Shown here in pieces: positions 55,867 through 64,000 of a stretch of 64,000 nt of DNA. The position numbers were made by a program, and so were the translations under genes. The stretch is taken from positions 62,001 to 126,000 of the forward strand of contig NZ_JAIZDA010000011.1 of the NCBI RefSeq assembly GCF_020404405.1, in the 5' to 3' direction. Origin of the DNA: Novosphingobium sp. FKTRR1 (GTDB lineage: Bacteria > Pseudomonadota > Alphaproteobacteria > Sphingomonadales > Sphingomonadaceae). Position 1 is the stretch's first letter. Each line of letters opens with the position of its first letter. The notes under the pieces are model-generated. The model made no database searches. It worked only from the letters and a program-made list of their open reading frames with translations, and was not told the DNA's origin.

Positions 55867-58076
55867 CCGCGCCGATCGTTGGTAAAACCCAGGTCGCCGA
55901 TCCCGCGCTCAGCCGCCGCTCGTTTCTGGTCGCCTCGCTGGCGGGCGGCGCGGCGCTGACGTTCGATGCGCAGATGGCGCTGGCCGCAGGCGTGGTCGCC
56001 CCGCAAGCGGTCGTGCTCAACGCCTTCATCCGCATCGCGCCCGACAACACGGTGACCATCGGCGCCAAGAATCCCGAGATCGGGCAGGGCATCAAGACGA
56101 TGCTGCCGATGCTGCTGGCCGATGAACTCGACGTGGCGTGGGAGCAAGTGCGGATCGAGCAGACCGACGCCAACGACAAGCTCTATGGCGTGCAGGTGGC
56201 AGGCGGCAGCACCGCCACGCCGATGAACTGGCTGCCCGCGCGTCAGGTCGGCGCGGCGGCGCGCGCCATGCTGGTGAGCGCGGCGGCGGCGCAATGGGGC
56301 GTTGCGGCCAGCGGGCTCAGGACTTCGGCCGGGCGGGTGATCGATCCCGCCAGCGGGCGCAGCGCCACTTATGGCGCGCTGGCCAGTGCGGCAGCGGCCG
56401 TGCCCGTCCCCGATCTGGCCAAAGTCACGCTGAAAAAGCCCGAGGAATTCCACATCATCGGCACCGCCAAGCGCGGCGTCGACACGCCCAAGATCGTGCG
56501 CGGCGAACCGCTCTATGGCATCGACACCCGCCTGCCGGGGATGCTCCACGCCGCGCTGGTCAAGTGCCCGGCCATCGGCGGTACGCTCGCCAGCCTTGAC
56601 GATGCCGCGGTCCGTGCGGCGCCCGGCGTGGTCGCGGTCGTACCGATCAGCAGCGGCCAGTGCGCCACCGGCAAGCACGATGCCGTCGCCATCGTCGGCA
56701 ATTCGTGGTGGACCGTGCAGAAGCTGCGCGACAAGCTGAAGATCACTTGGGATATCGCTGAACAACAAGCCTTTTCGACCGCGCTCTATGCCACGCAGGC
56801 GGCCGCCGCGCTGGGCAAGGCGCCCGACGCCACGGTGTTCAAGGCGGGCGATGCCGATGCGGCGCTGGCCCGCGCGGCCAAAGTCGTGACCGCCGACTAT
56901 TCCTATCCGTTTCTGGCGCACGCCACGTTGGAGCCGCAGAACTGCACCGCGCTGTGGCATGCGGACGGCAAGCTGGAATTCTGGGCGCCGACGCAGAACC
57001 CCGGATCGGGGCGCAAGGACGTGGCGACGATGCTGAACATCGCGCCCGAAGCGCTGACCATCCACATGACGCGGATCGGCGGCGGTTTCGGACGGCGGCT
57101 GATGAACGACTACATGGTGCTGGCCGGCCAAGTGGCCAAGGCGCTGCCGGGCCGTCCGGTCAAGCTGCTGTTCGACCGCACCGACGACTTGCGCAACGAT
57201 TACTACCGCCCGGCAGGCTGGCACCGGTTCACCGCCGGGCTTGACGCGCAAGGCGCGCTGGTGGCGTTCAAGGACCACTTCGTGACCTTTGGCGCCGGGG
57301 GCAAGCCGGTGCGCGCGGCGGAACTTCCGGCCAGCGAGTTTCCCGCCTCGGTGGTGCCCGACACGCACCTTGCCCAGTCGTTCCTGACCACCAACCTCAC
57401 CACCGGCTGGCTGCGCGCGCCGACCTCTAACGCGATGGCTTTCGTGTTCCAGGGCTTCCTTGATGAAGTGGCAGAAGCGGCGGGAACCGACTTGCCCGCG
57501 CTGATGCTGCGCACGCTGGGGGCCCCGCGCGAACTGCCGACCGACCGACCCGGCATCGTGTTCAACACCGCGCGTGCGCGCGCCGTGATCGAGCGCGTGG
57601 TCGCCTTCGCCGGGTGGACCGGCAAGTCCTCGTCGGTCGCCGGCAAGGGTCGCGGCTTCGGCTTCTATTTCAGCCATCGCGGCTATTTTGCCGAAGTGGT
57701 CGACGTGACGGTGACCGACGGTGCGGTGAAGGTCGACAAAGTGTGGATCGCAGGCGACATCGGCTCGCAGATCATCAACCCGCTCAACGCCGAACATCAG
57801 GCGCAAGGGGCCGCGATCGACGGGCTGGCGCAAGCGCTGGTCTGGCAGCCGGTGGTGCAGGAAGCAGGCGCGGTGCAGACGGTGACGTTCACCGACTTCC
57901 CGCTGCTGCGGCTCGATGCCAAGCCGGGCGAGATCGCGATAAGCTGGGTCAAGAGCGACTATCCACCGACCGGGCTTGGTGAGCCGACGCTGCCGCCGGT
58001 GATCCCGGCGGTTGCCAACGCCATCCGCGCCGCCACCGGCAAGCGGTTGCGCAGCCTGCCGCTGCAACTGGCTTGA
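55863..58076 (+). CDS. iorB: Molybdenum hydroxylase large subunit, Tat-exported (IorB/aldehyde dehydrogenase type)
   Basis: 737 residues from ATG 55863. A Tat signal ([16 protein letters not shown]) places the complex in the periplasm. Aldehyde oxidase/xanthine dehydrogenase large-subunit domains: [24 protein letters not shown]-like [32 protein letters not shown] and the C-terminal [18 protein letters not shown] with the active-site Glu. No FAD domain is present, as usual in IorAB-type enzymes, which use cytochromes. Given the neighbours, oxidation of amine-derived aldehydes to acids is the likely job; N-heterocycle hydroxylation is the alternative. Confidence 0.9.
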   Translation: MTAPIVGKTQVADPALSRRSFLVASLAGGAALTFDAQMALAAGVVAPQAVVLNAFIRIAPDNTVTIGAKNPEIGQGIKTMLPMLLADELDVAWEQVRIEQTDANDKLYGVQVAGGSTATPMNWLPARQVGAAARAMLVSAAAAQWGVAASGLRTSAGRVIDPASGRSATYGALASAAAAVPVPDLAKVTLKKPEEFHIIGTAKRGVDTPKIVRGEPLYGIDTRLPGMLHAALVKCPAIGGTLASLDDAAVRAAPGVVAVVPISSGQCATGKHDAVAIVGNSWWTVQKLRDKLKITWDIAEQQAFSTALYATQAAAALGKAPDATVFKAGDADAALARAAKVVTADYSYPFLAHATLEPQNCTALWHADGKLEFWAPTQNPGSGRKDVATMLNIAPEALTIHMTRIGGGFGRRLMNDYMVLAGQVAKALPGRPVKLLFDRTDDLRNDYYRPAGWHRFTAGLDAQGALVAFKDHFVTFGAGGKPVRAAELPASEFPASVVPDTHLAQSFLTTNLTTGWLRAPTSNAMAFVFQGFLDEVAEAAGTDLPALMLRTLGAPRELPTDRPGIVFNTARARAVIERVVAFAGWTGKSSSVAGKGRGFGFYFSHRGYFAEVVDVTVTDGAVKVDKVWIAGDIGSQIINPLNAEHQAQGAAIDGLAQALVWQPVVQEAGAVQTVTFTDFPLLRLDAKPGEIAISWVKSDYPPTGLGEPTLPPVIPAVANAIRAATGKRLRSLPLQLA

Positions 58077-58078
58077 AC

Positions 58079-58107
58079 GGCCTGAACCGAACAGGCCTCC
58101 ACCCTTT
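58079..58107 (+). terminator. Candidate terminator of iorAB
   Basis: GGCCTG (58079-58084) and CAGGCC (58092-58097) form a 6-bp stem, followed by a TTTT run at 58105. It begins 2 bases after the iorB stop. The short stem makes it weak, so some readthrough into qhpA is possible. Confidence 0.5.
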
Positions 58108-58141
58108 TAGCGGGCATTACTCAAGCTTTAGTACAAAGCGT

Positions 58142-58173
58142 TTGACCAAATCTTGGACGCGTGTCCAGTCTTG
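58142..58173 (+). promoter_or_regulatory. Shared regulatory element upstream of qhpA
   Basis: Starts TTGAC, has the centre TGGACGCGTGTCCA (5-bp perfect arms around GCGT) and ends TCTTG. It is the best palindrome of the three copies, 59 bases before the qhpA ATG, in a good position for an operator over the promoter. Confidence 0.7.
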
Positions 58174-58231
58174 CATCTGACGCAAGGGCATCGAATCGGG
58201 GTGCCCGCATGGCTCAGGGGGTTTGACGCAG

Positions 58232-60040
58232 ATGGTCGTTCCGGTCGCCGCTACGGTTCCTTCGATGCCGCCTCGGTCGGGTGCCGCCCGTCGGCTTACC
58301 GGCCTGTTCCTGCTGGGGGCGGCGGGGCTGTTTTCGGCCACCGCGGTCATCGGTCAGTCGAGCCCGGGCGCAGCCGATGCCGAAACCGAAGAGGGCATTC
58401 CGGTCACCGATGCGCTGACCCGCGAAAAGTGCGGCGCGTGTCACACCGCCGATGCCAAGGGCAACCTTTCGCGCATCTCGTGGGTGCGTACCACGCCCGA
58501 AGGCTGGGATCAGGCGATCAAGCGCATGGTCCGACTGAACGGCGCGGCGGTCACCCCGGAAGACGCGCGGCACATCGTGCGCTATCTTGCGGGCAGTCAC
58601 GGTCTGGCCCCGGAAGAGGCCAAGCCGGTGTCGTACCTGGTCGAAAAGCGCGTGATCGACGAGACCAACATTCCCAGCGAATCGGTGCGGACGAGCTGCG
58701 CTGCCTGCCACGCCTTTGCCCAGCCGCTGTCCTGGCGGCGGTCGGCGCAGGAATGGAAGAACCTGCAGGACTTCCACGTCGCGCTCTATTCGCAGGCCGA
58801 CGCGCAGTATCGCCGCCCGGCGACCGACCGTCCCGGCGCGGTGTTCGGTGAGACCGAGCCGGTGGTCAACAAGCCGGGCGCGATTCCGGTGACGGCGGGG
58901 CAGGTCGCGCTTGAATATCTGCGCAAGGTCGCGCCGCTGCGCACCCCCGAATGGACCGCATGGGAAGCACGCAAGCAGGCACCCCGGCTGGCCGGCAAGT
59001 GGCTGGTCAGCGCGTGGCTGCCGGGCAAGGGCAAGTATTATGGCTCGTTCATCGTTGCGCCGGGCGCCACGGACGAGGAGTTCAAGACCTCGATCGCGCT
59101 GCGCTCGGTGACCGGTGCGGCGGGCCTTACCGCCACCGGCAACGGCGTCGTCTATGGCGGCTATGCCTGGCGCGGTCGCGTCACCTCGGGCGCCACGCCC
59201 ACCGCGCCCGACGCCATCGACCAGCCGTTCCGCAGCGCGCTGACGTTCTCGCCCGACCGCAAGAGCGCGAGCGGCCGCTGGTTCTGGGGCGACTATCAGG
59301 AATTCGGTTACGACGTCACGCTGACCCGCGCCGATGGCAGCCCGACGATCAGCGCGGTCTGGCCCGCCTCGATCAAGGCCGGAACCAAGGGCGCGCAGAT
59401 CCACGTCTATGGCGATGCGTTCCCCAGCGGATTGACCGCCAAGGACATCGATCTGGGCACTGGCGTCACGGTGACCAAGCTGGTCTCGGCCAGTTCGGGC
59501 GAGATCGTGGTCAGCGTCGACGCTGCGCCCGATGCCAAGGCGGCGGTGCATGACGTGTCGGTCGGCTCGGCGGTGCTGGCAGGCGGGCTGCCGCTTTATC
59601 GCAAGGTTGATTACCTGAAGGTCACGCCCGAAACCAGTCTGGCCCGGCTGGGCGAGGCCGGGGGCAAGCGCGGCATCGGCTATGCCCAGTTCGACGCATG
59701 GGGCTATGACAACGGCCCCGATGGCAAGCCGCACACTGCCGACGACGTGAAAGTCGGCGCGGTCGATGCCGACTTCAGCGTCGAGGAGTTTCAGGCGACC
59801 TGGTACGACGATGACGTCCACTACGTCGGCAAGCTGAGCAATGCCGGGTTCTTCAGCCCGTCCATCGACGGCCCGAACCCGCAGCGCAGCGGCAATCGCA
59901 ACAACTATGGCGATGTCTGGGTGGTGGCCAAGGCCAGGACCGAAAAGGACGCGCAAGGCCAGCCGCTGACCGCAAGGTCTTATCTGGTCGTCACCGTCCC
60001 GGCGTACAAGCGTTGGGACAATCCGGGGGTTTCCGAATGA
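58232..60040 (+). CDS. qhpA: Quinohaemoprotein amine dehydrogenase alpha subunit (di-haem)
   Basis: 602 residues from ATG 58232, with AGGGGG about 10 bases upstream. Signal peptide LTGLFLLGAAGLFSATAVIG. Two haem c sites: C67-x2-C70-H71 (EKCGACH) and C156-x2-C159-H160 (SCAACHAF). They are followed by the three beta-barrel/Ig-like domains of the family (APRLAGKWLVSAWLPGKG, ISAVWPASIKAGTKGAQIHVYGDAF). It takes electrons from the cysteine tryptophylquinone of the gamma subunit to a periplasmic acceptor such as cytochrome c or azurin. First gene of qhpADCBG. Confidence 0.95.
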   Translation: MVVPVAATVPSMPPRSGAARRLTGLFLLGAAGLFSATAVIGQSSPGAADAETEEGIPVTDALTREKCGACHTADAKGNLSRISWVRTTPEGWDQAIKRMVRLNGAAVTPEDARHIVRYLAGSHGLAPEEAKPVSYLVEKRVIDETNIPSESVRTSCAACHAFAQPLSWRRSAQEWKNLQDFHVALYSQADAQYRRPATDRPGAVFGETEPVVNKPGAIPVTAGQVALEYLRKVAPLRTPEWTAWEARKQAPRLAGKWLVSAWLPGKGKYYGSFIVAPGATDEEFKTSIALRSVTGAAGLTATGNGVVYGGYAWRGRVTSGATPTAPDAIDQPFRSALTFSPDRKSASGRWFWGDYQEFGYDVTLTRADGSPTISAVWPASIKAGTKGAQIHVYGDAFPSGLTAKDIDLGTGVTVTKLVSASSGEIVVSVDAAPDAKAAVHDVSVGSAVLAGGLPLYRKVDYLKVTPETSLARLGEAGGKRGIGYAQFDAWGYDNGPDGKPHTADDVKVGAVDADFSVEEFQATWYDDDVHYVGKLSNAGFFSPSIDGPNPQRSGNRNNYGDVWVVAKARTEKDAQGQPLTARSYLVVTVPAYKRWDNPGVSE

Positions 60041-61488
60041 CGACACTTCTGGCGCACCGCTATCGCCTTGGCGAAATTCACGAATTCCGGGCCGAAGGGG
60101 CCGACTTCATCTATCTGGTAACGGCAGGCGCGATCTTTGCCGCCGACGGGGCGACGCGCAAGGTGCTCGACCTGCTGGCGCAAGGTGAGTTGGACCATGA
60201 CGATCTGGTCCGCGCGCTGATCGGGGATGGCCTTTCCGCCGTCGATGCCGAAGGGCTGGTGCGCGAGCTGCGGCTGGCCCGCGCGATCGAGGCCAATCAG
60301 GTGGTGCAGGGGCTCACCCCCGCCGCCCCGCCCGCCGACTTCCCGTTGCAGGCGCTGGTGCTGAACGTCACCAACCAGTGCAACCTGGCCTGCACGTATT
60401 GCTACGAATTCGGCGCCGACAAGATCGCCACCCCGGCGGGCAAGCCCAAGTACATGACGGTGGAAACCGCCAAGTCCTCGGTCGATTTTCTGCTGGGCAG
60501 CGCCGGGCGGCGCGAGGCGGTGCACATCACCTTCTTCGGCGGCGAAACGCTGATGAACTTCCGCCTGCTGCGCGACGTGGTGCTTTATGCCGATGAGGCG
60601 GCGGCAGCGGCGGGCAAGCGCATCACTTACAGCCTGACCACCAACGCCACGTTGCTGACCGACGAGATCATCCAGTTCCTGTCGGATCATGCGGTCGGCG
60701 TCACCGTATCGATGGACGGTCCGCCCGAACTGCAGGATGCCCGCCGCGTCTACAAGAACGGCAAGGGCAGCTATGCGGTGATGGAGCCGCGGCTGCGCAA
60801 GCTGATCGCCGGGCACAAGACCCGCGCCGTCACCGCCCGCGTCACGCTGAGCGCCGGGGTCACCGACGTGAAGCGCATCTACCAGCACCTGAAGCACGAT
60901 ATCGGCTTTCATGAGGTCGGCTTTGCCCCGGTGACTTCGGCCGATGAGCGCGAATATTCGCTCAATGGCGATGCGATGACCGGCGTGCTCGCCGATTTCG
61001 AGGCGCTGGCCGACGAATGGCTGGACTACGCGCTGCAGGGCAAGGTCCACGGCTTCACCAACGTGTCCGAAACCTTGAGCGAACTGATCGCGGGCAGCAA
61101 CAAGTCGCATCCGTGCGGCGCGGGCCTTGGCCTGCTGGGGGTCAGTCCCTCGGGCGATCTGTCGCCGTGCCATCGCTTTACCGATGCCGACACGCACACG
61201 CTGGGGCACATCTCGACCGGGCTCGATCAGGAAAAGCGCGAGGATTTCCTGACGCGCGGGCATGTCGCGGCCAAGTACGAATGCACCAGTTGCTGGGCGC
61301 GGCCGCTGTGCGCGGGCGGGTGCCATCACGAAGCGTTCGTGCGCTATGGCGACACCGGCCACGCCAACCTGCATTACTGCGACTGGATCCGCCAGTGGAC
61401 CGATCGCTGCCTGCAAATCTATGGTACGCTGGCGCAGAAGAACCCCGAATTTCTCGAACGCTTCGCTGAACGAAAGGGCTTGCAATGA
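60037..61488 (+). CDS. qhpD: Radical SAM/SPASM enzyme QhpD
   Basis: 483 residues from ATG 60037, in ATGA overlap with qhpA. Radical SAM cluster C115-x3-C119-x2-C122 (NQCNLACTYCYEFG), FFGGETLMNF, and C-terminal SPASM cysteines (PCGAGLGLLGVSPSGDLSPCHRF, CTSCWARPLCAGGCHHEA, LHYCDW). It makes the three Cys-to-Asp/Glu methylene thioether bonds of the gamma subunit QhpC in the cytoplasm before export. The next gene is that substrate, again overlapping by 4 bases. Confidence 0.95.
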   Translation: MTTLLAHRYRLGEIHEFRAEGADFIYLVTAGAIFAADGATRKVLDLLAQGELDHDDLVRALIGDGLSAVDAEGLVRELRLARAIEANQVVQGLTPAAPPADFPLQALVLNVTNQCNLACTYCYEFGADKIATPAGKPKYMTVETAKSSVDFLLGSAGRREAVHITFFGGETLMNFRLLRDVVLYADEAAAAAGKRITYSLTTNATLLTDEIIQFLSDHAVGVTVSMDGPPELQDARRVYKNGKGSYAVMEPRLRKLIAGHKTRAVTARVTLSAGVTDVKRIYQHLKHDIGFHEVGFAPVTSADEREYSLNGDAMTGVLADFEALADEWLDYALQGKVHGFTNVSETLSELIAGSNKSHPCGAGLGLLGVSPSGDLSPCHRFTDADTHTLGHISTGLDQEKREDFLTRGHVAAKYECTSCWARPLCAGGCHHEAFVRYGDTGHANLHYCDWIRQWTDRCLQIYGTLAQKNPEFLERFAERKGLQ

Positions 61489-61814
61489 AGCACCTGAAGC
61501 CGCTCAACGCCAAGGCGCGCAAGATCGAGGCCGACATGGCCTCGATGGATGAGGATGTGGTCGCGCTGCAGCAGGCACCCCGGCCGCACGTGCCGGTCGG
61601 TTGTTCGCTGTCGTTCTCGCCGGGCTGGGAAGTCGACGCCAGCGGCGGCACCGCCGGGCTGTGCCAGCCGGTCGAACGTGACATCTATGACTGCTATGTC
61701 ACCTGTTTCTGGCCGGTGCAGATGGCCGACCATGTCAACTATTCGCCCGACTGGGCGAGCAACTGCGCCGCCGCGACCAAGGACTGGCGCAACCTCGACA
61801 TCGTCTTTCCCTGA
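61485..61814 (+). CDS. qhpC: Quinohaemoprotein amine dehydrogenase gamma subunit (CTQ precursor peptide)
   Basis: 109 residues; the N-terminal 28-33 are a charged leader (MKHLKPLNAKARKIEADM...), removed in known systems by the protease QhpE. Subtracting 33 aligns every modified residue with those I recall from Paracoccus: thioether pairs C40-E49, C60-D66 and C74-D82 (mature 7-16, 27-33, 41-49), and cofactor residues C70 and W76 (mature 37 and 43). D66 would also be the catalytic base. All key residues are present, so it should be functional. Confidence 0.96.
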   Translation: MKHLKPLNAKARKIEADMASMDEDVVALQQAPRPHVPVGCSLSFSPGWEVDASGGTAGLCQPVERDIYDCYVTCFWPVQMADHVNYSPDWASNCAAATKDWRNLDIVFP

Positions 61815-61878
61815 TCGCGGGGCGGGGACGCCTCCGCCCTGCGCCCGCTTGTTGTCCGCACCGATAAGGGACCACCGC

Positions 61879-62985
61879 ATGACCACGCTTGTCCGCAAGG
61901 CCGCCTTCGCCGTCTCTGCTCTGGCCCTTGCCGGGGGCGTTCCGGCCAGCGCCGGCACCTTGATGCTCGGCACTTATCCCGACAAGCTGTTCACGGTTGA
62001 CGAGGCGACCGGCGCGATCAAGGAGAAGATCCAGCTGGAAGGCGGGCTGCCGGTCTCGCTGCGGATCACGCCCGACCAGTCGAAGATTTTTGCCACCACC
62101 ATCACCAACAGCAGCGTGATCGTGATGGACGCCAAGTCGCACAAGATCCTGACGCAGTTCAACCTCAACACCCCGACCGAACGCTATCGCTTCAACGGCG
62201 GCGTGCCCGATCCCAGCGGGCGCTTTTTCTACACCACGCTGCTGCGCACCGACAAGCTGGTCGACCGCTGGAAGGTGGGCAAGCAGTCGTTCGCGGTGAT
62301 CGACATCGCTCAGAAAAAGGTCGTGCGCACCGCCGAACTGACGCCAGAGGACGATGCGCTCAACGGCGGCTATCGCGCGCCGGTGATGCTCTCGCCCGAT
62401 GGCAAGACGATGTACGTGTTCAAGGACAAGGTGCTGGTGGTCGATGTCGCCACGTTGAAGGTGGTCGACCGGATCGACGTGCAGAAGCCCGAGGCGACGG
62501 GGTATGAATCGGTGGCCTTTGGCGGCGGCGTCGAAGGGTTCCAAATGACCAATTCGAACGAACTGGTCTCGCTGTTCACCGCCGCCGACCCCTATGTGCA
62601 CAACAAGGTGTTTGGCCTCGGCAAGTTCGACCTCAATTCGCGCAAGTTCAGCTTCACCTCGATGGGGCCGATCACCACCGGCATTTCGGGGCTGGAGATC
62701 ACGCCCGACGGCAAGACCGGCTACACCGTGGTCACCAACGGCATGACCGGCAACAAGCGCTGCGAGTTCTGGAAGTTCGACATGGCCAGCCTCAAGCTGA
62801 CCGACAAGGCCGAATTCCACTGCCGTTCGCGCTTCACGCTGGGCATGTCGGGCGATGGCGCCAGCCTGTACATCTATGGCGCCAGCTACGACATCGAACT
62901 CTACAACGCGCAGACGCTGAAATACGAAAAGACCTATGACCTGGGCGCCGATGCGACCATGGCGGGCATGCTCGTCCTCAAGTAA
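61879..62985 (+). CDS. qhpB: Quinohaemoprotein amine dehydrogenase beta subunit (propeller)
   Basis: 368 residues from ATG 61879 (AAGGGA upstream). Signal peptide ending VPASAG. The mature part is a seven-bladed propeller with repeated blade motifs (KLFTVDEATGAIKEKI, SVIVMDAKSHKILTQF, TMYVFKDKVLVVDVATLKVV, SLYIYGASYDIELYNAQTL). It covers the gamma subunit and helps form the substrate pocket. Order A-D-C-B is that of known qhp operons. Confidence 0.95.
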   Translation: MTTLVRKAAFAVSALALAGGVPASAGTLMLGTYPDKLFTVDEATGAIKEKIQLEGGLPVSLRITPDQSKIFATTITNSSVIVMDAKSHKILTQFNLNTPTERYRFNGGVPDPSGRFFYTTLLRTDKLVDRWKVGKQSFAVIDIAQKKVVRTAELTPEDDALNGGYRAPVMLSPDGKTMYVFKDKVLVVDVATLKVVDRIDVQKPEATGYESVAFGGGVEGFQMTNSNELVSLFTAADPYVHNKVFGLGKFDLNSRKFSFTSMGPITTGISGLEITPDGKTGYTVVTNGMTGNKRCEFWKFDMASLKLTDKAEFHCRSRFTLGMSGDGASLYIYGASYDIELYNAQTLKYEKTYDLGADATMAGMLVLK

Positions 62986-63009
62986 CATGGCGCGCGGGGG
63001 CTTGCGGGC

Positions 63010-64000
63010 ATGACCGGATCGGGCGGCGCGGCCGTCCTGATCCGGGGGCGCGGCGTGGCAGCGCTGGCCGCGCAGCATACGCTGGCCGCTAATGGCGTCG
63101 GCTTCGCGGTCGAGCCGGGGCCTGCGCGCGGAGCGGCGCCGGTGGTCATGCTGGGCGAACAGGCACTGGCGCTGTTGCGCGACCTGTTTGGCCCATCCTG
63201 TTTCCAGCCATCCAGCGGCACCTTCAGCGGCGCGCATGCCATCGAGCGACGGATCGTGCGTTGGGGGCAGGGCGAGCCGGTGACTGTGCCGCACAACGCG
63301 GTGGCAGTGACCGGGGCAGAGTTGCTGTCCGGCCTTGCCCCCCCTGTACCAGCGCCCGCACCCGTCTGCGCGGAGGGATCGGCCCAGGCCTTTACCCTGT
63401 ATGCCGACACGGCGGTGCCCGAACCCGCGCTGCGGCTGTTTGGTGAGCGCGAGGCGGCGGCGGCTCCGGTCACGCTGGCCGCTGGCGCCGATGCCGCCGC
63501 CGTGCTGATCGAGGCCACGCCGCTTGGCTGGCTGTTCCTGATCCCGCTGGGCGCTACGCACGGCTGGCTGCTGGCGGTGGGGGCAGAGCCCGACGCGCTG
63601 CTGGGCCACAGCCGCCTTGTCGCGCCTGCGATCGCCAGCGCCGGGGCGGTTGAGGCGCGTTTTCAGACCGCGCCGCGCATGCTCGATCACCTGACCGGAC
63701 CCGACTGGCTGGCGCTGGGCAGCGGCGCGCTGGCGTTCGATCCCTTGTGCGGCGATGGTACCGCCACGGCGGCGCGCGGCGGCATTCTGGCGGCGGCGGT
63801 GGCCAGCGCGATTGCCGGGGACTGCGCGACCGAAAGCCTCGACCCGGCTCCGTTGTTGCGCCACTACCGCGCGATGCTGATCGCCGCGTTGCGCCGCCAC
63901 CTTGCCGCCTGCCTGCCGTTCTACCGCAATGGCGGATCTGGCGCGTGGTGGCGCGCACAGGCCGAGGCCACCGCCGCCGGCCATGACTGGTGCACGCAAA
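63010..64000 (+). CDS. qhpG: QhpG-like flavoprotein, 3' end beyond the window
   Basis: The frame from ATG 63010 is open to the window end, 330 codons. A degenerate N-terminal dinucleotide fold (VLIRGRGVAALAAQHTLAANG) and a later GSGALAFDPLCGDGTATAARGGILAA segment are typical of flavin monooxygenases of the tryptophan-halogenase-like class. The known QhpG dihydroxylates the Trp of QhpC during cofactor formation. It is 24 bases after qhpB. The call depends mainly on context plus the DPLCGDG motif; genes for QhpE protease and QhpF exporter are expected beyond the edge. Confidence 0.8.
   Translation, partial: MTGSGGAAVLIRGRGVAALAAQHTLAANGVGFAVEPGPARGAAPVVMLGEQALALLRDLFGPSCFQPSSGTFSGAHAIERRIVRWGQGEPVTVPHNAVAVTGAELLSGLAPPVPAPAPVCAEGSAQAFTLYADTAVPEPALRLFGEREAAAAPVTLAAGADAAAVLIEATPLGWLFLIPLGATHGWLLAVGAEPDALLGHSRLVAPAIASAGAVEARFQTAPRMLDHLTGPDWLALGSGALAFDPLCGDGTATAARGGILAAAVASAIAGDCATESLDPAPLLRHYRAMLIAALRRHLAACLPFYRNGGSGAWWRAQAEATAAGHDWCTQ

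Noticed and set aside
55809-58067. 752-codon minus-strand frame opposite iorB
   Set aside because: Long only because of high GC; iorB has all family motifs on the other strand.

Overview
The window is GC-rich chromosomal DNA that I read as a sphingomonad-type alphaproteobacterium (Novosphingobium/Sphingomonas-like). This is an inference from large TonB-dependent receptors, a CrtZ carotenoid hydroxylase, a PspF-PspABC system with sigma-54 control, paired DUF805 proteins and the general gene repertoire. I saw no phage, insertion sequence or CRISPR array.

Layout. 1-11 kb: end of a sugar-isomerase-like gene, a GH1 glycosidase, a tRNA-Thr(TGT) whose 3' end is flanked by two 95-bp tandem partial copies, a DUF885 metallopeptidase-like protein, RarA, a PadR regulator with a Gly-rich head, a GT4 glycosyltransferase, a secreted Arg/Glu-rich protein and a cell-wall-hydrolase-like CHAP protein. 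11-22 kb: TypA/BipA, a TonB receptor, two DUF805 membrane proteins, the YbbA/YbbP-like ABC exporter divergent from TesA, and RecF. 22-27 kb: pspF divergent from a sigma-54-driven psp operon (57-aa membrane protein, pspA, pspB, pspC) followed by four tandem small membrane-anchored coiled-coil genes that look like an expanded PspB-type family, then sufE. 27-39 kb: MOSC protein, a TetR gene with a duplicated palindromic operator, crtZ, leuC/leuD with two small genes between them, a quinone oxidoreductase, a TRIC-like channel, a polyamine-type aminotransferase divergent from an orphan Tat-exported polyamine-binding lipoprotein, and a TPR-sulfotransferase. 39-49 kb: a second TonB receptor, a hybrid histidine kinase with a LuxR-type response regulator, a secreted amidohydrolase, an amino-acid permease and a secreted M42 peptidase.

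49-64 kb is the most striking region: a periplasmic amine-oxidation island. On the minus strand lies aauB-mauE-mauD-aauA (tryptophan tryptophylquinone amine dehydrogenase), then a mono-haem cytochrome c, an XdhC-like chaperone and a MocA-like cytidylyltransferase. A TetR regulator sits between this operon and a plus-strand Tat-exported molybdenum hydroxylase (iorA/iorB type), which is followed by qhpA-qhpD-qhpC-qhpB-qhpG (quinohaemoprotein amine dehydrogenase with a cysteine tryptophylquinone cofactor). The amine dehydrogenases would make aldehydes, the Mo enzyme could oxidise these to acids, and XdhC/MocA would mature the Mo cofactor. A roughly 31-32-bp sequence element is shared upstream of aauB, iorA and qhpA, suggesting a single regulon, perhaps under the TetR protein. 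The island runs off the right end inside qhpG.
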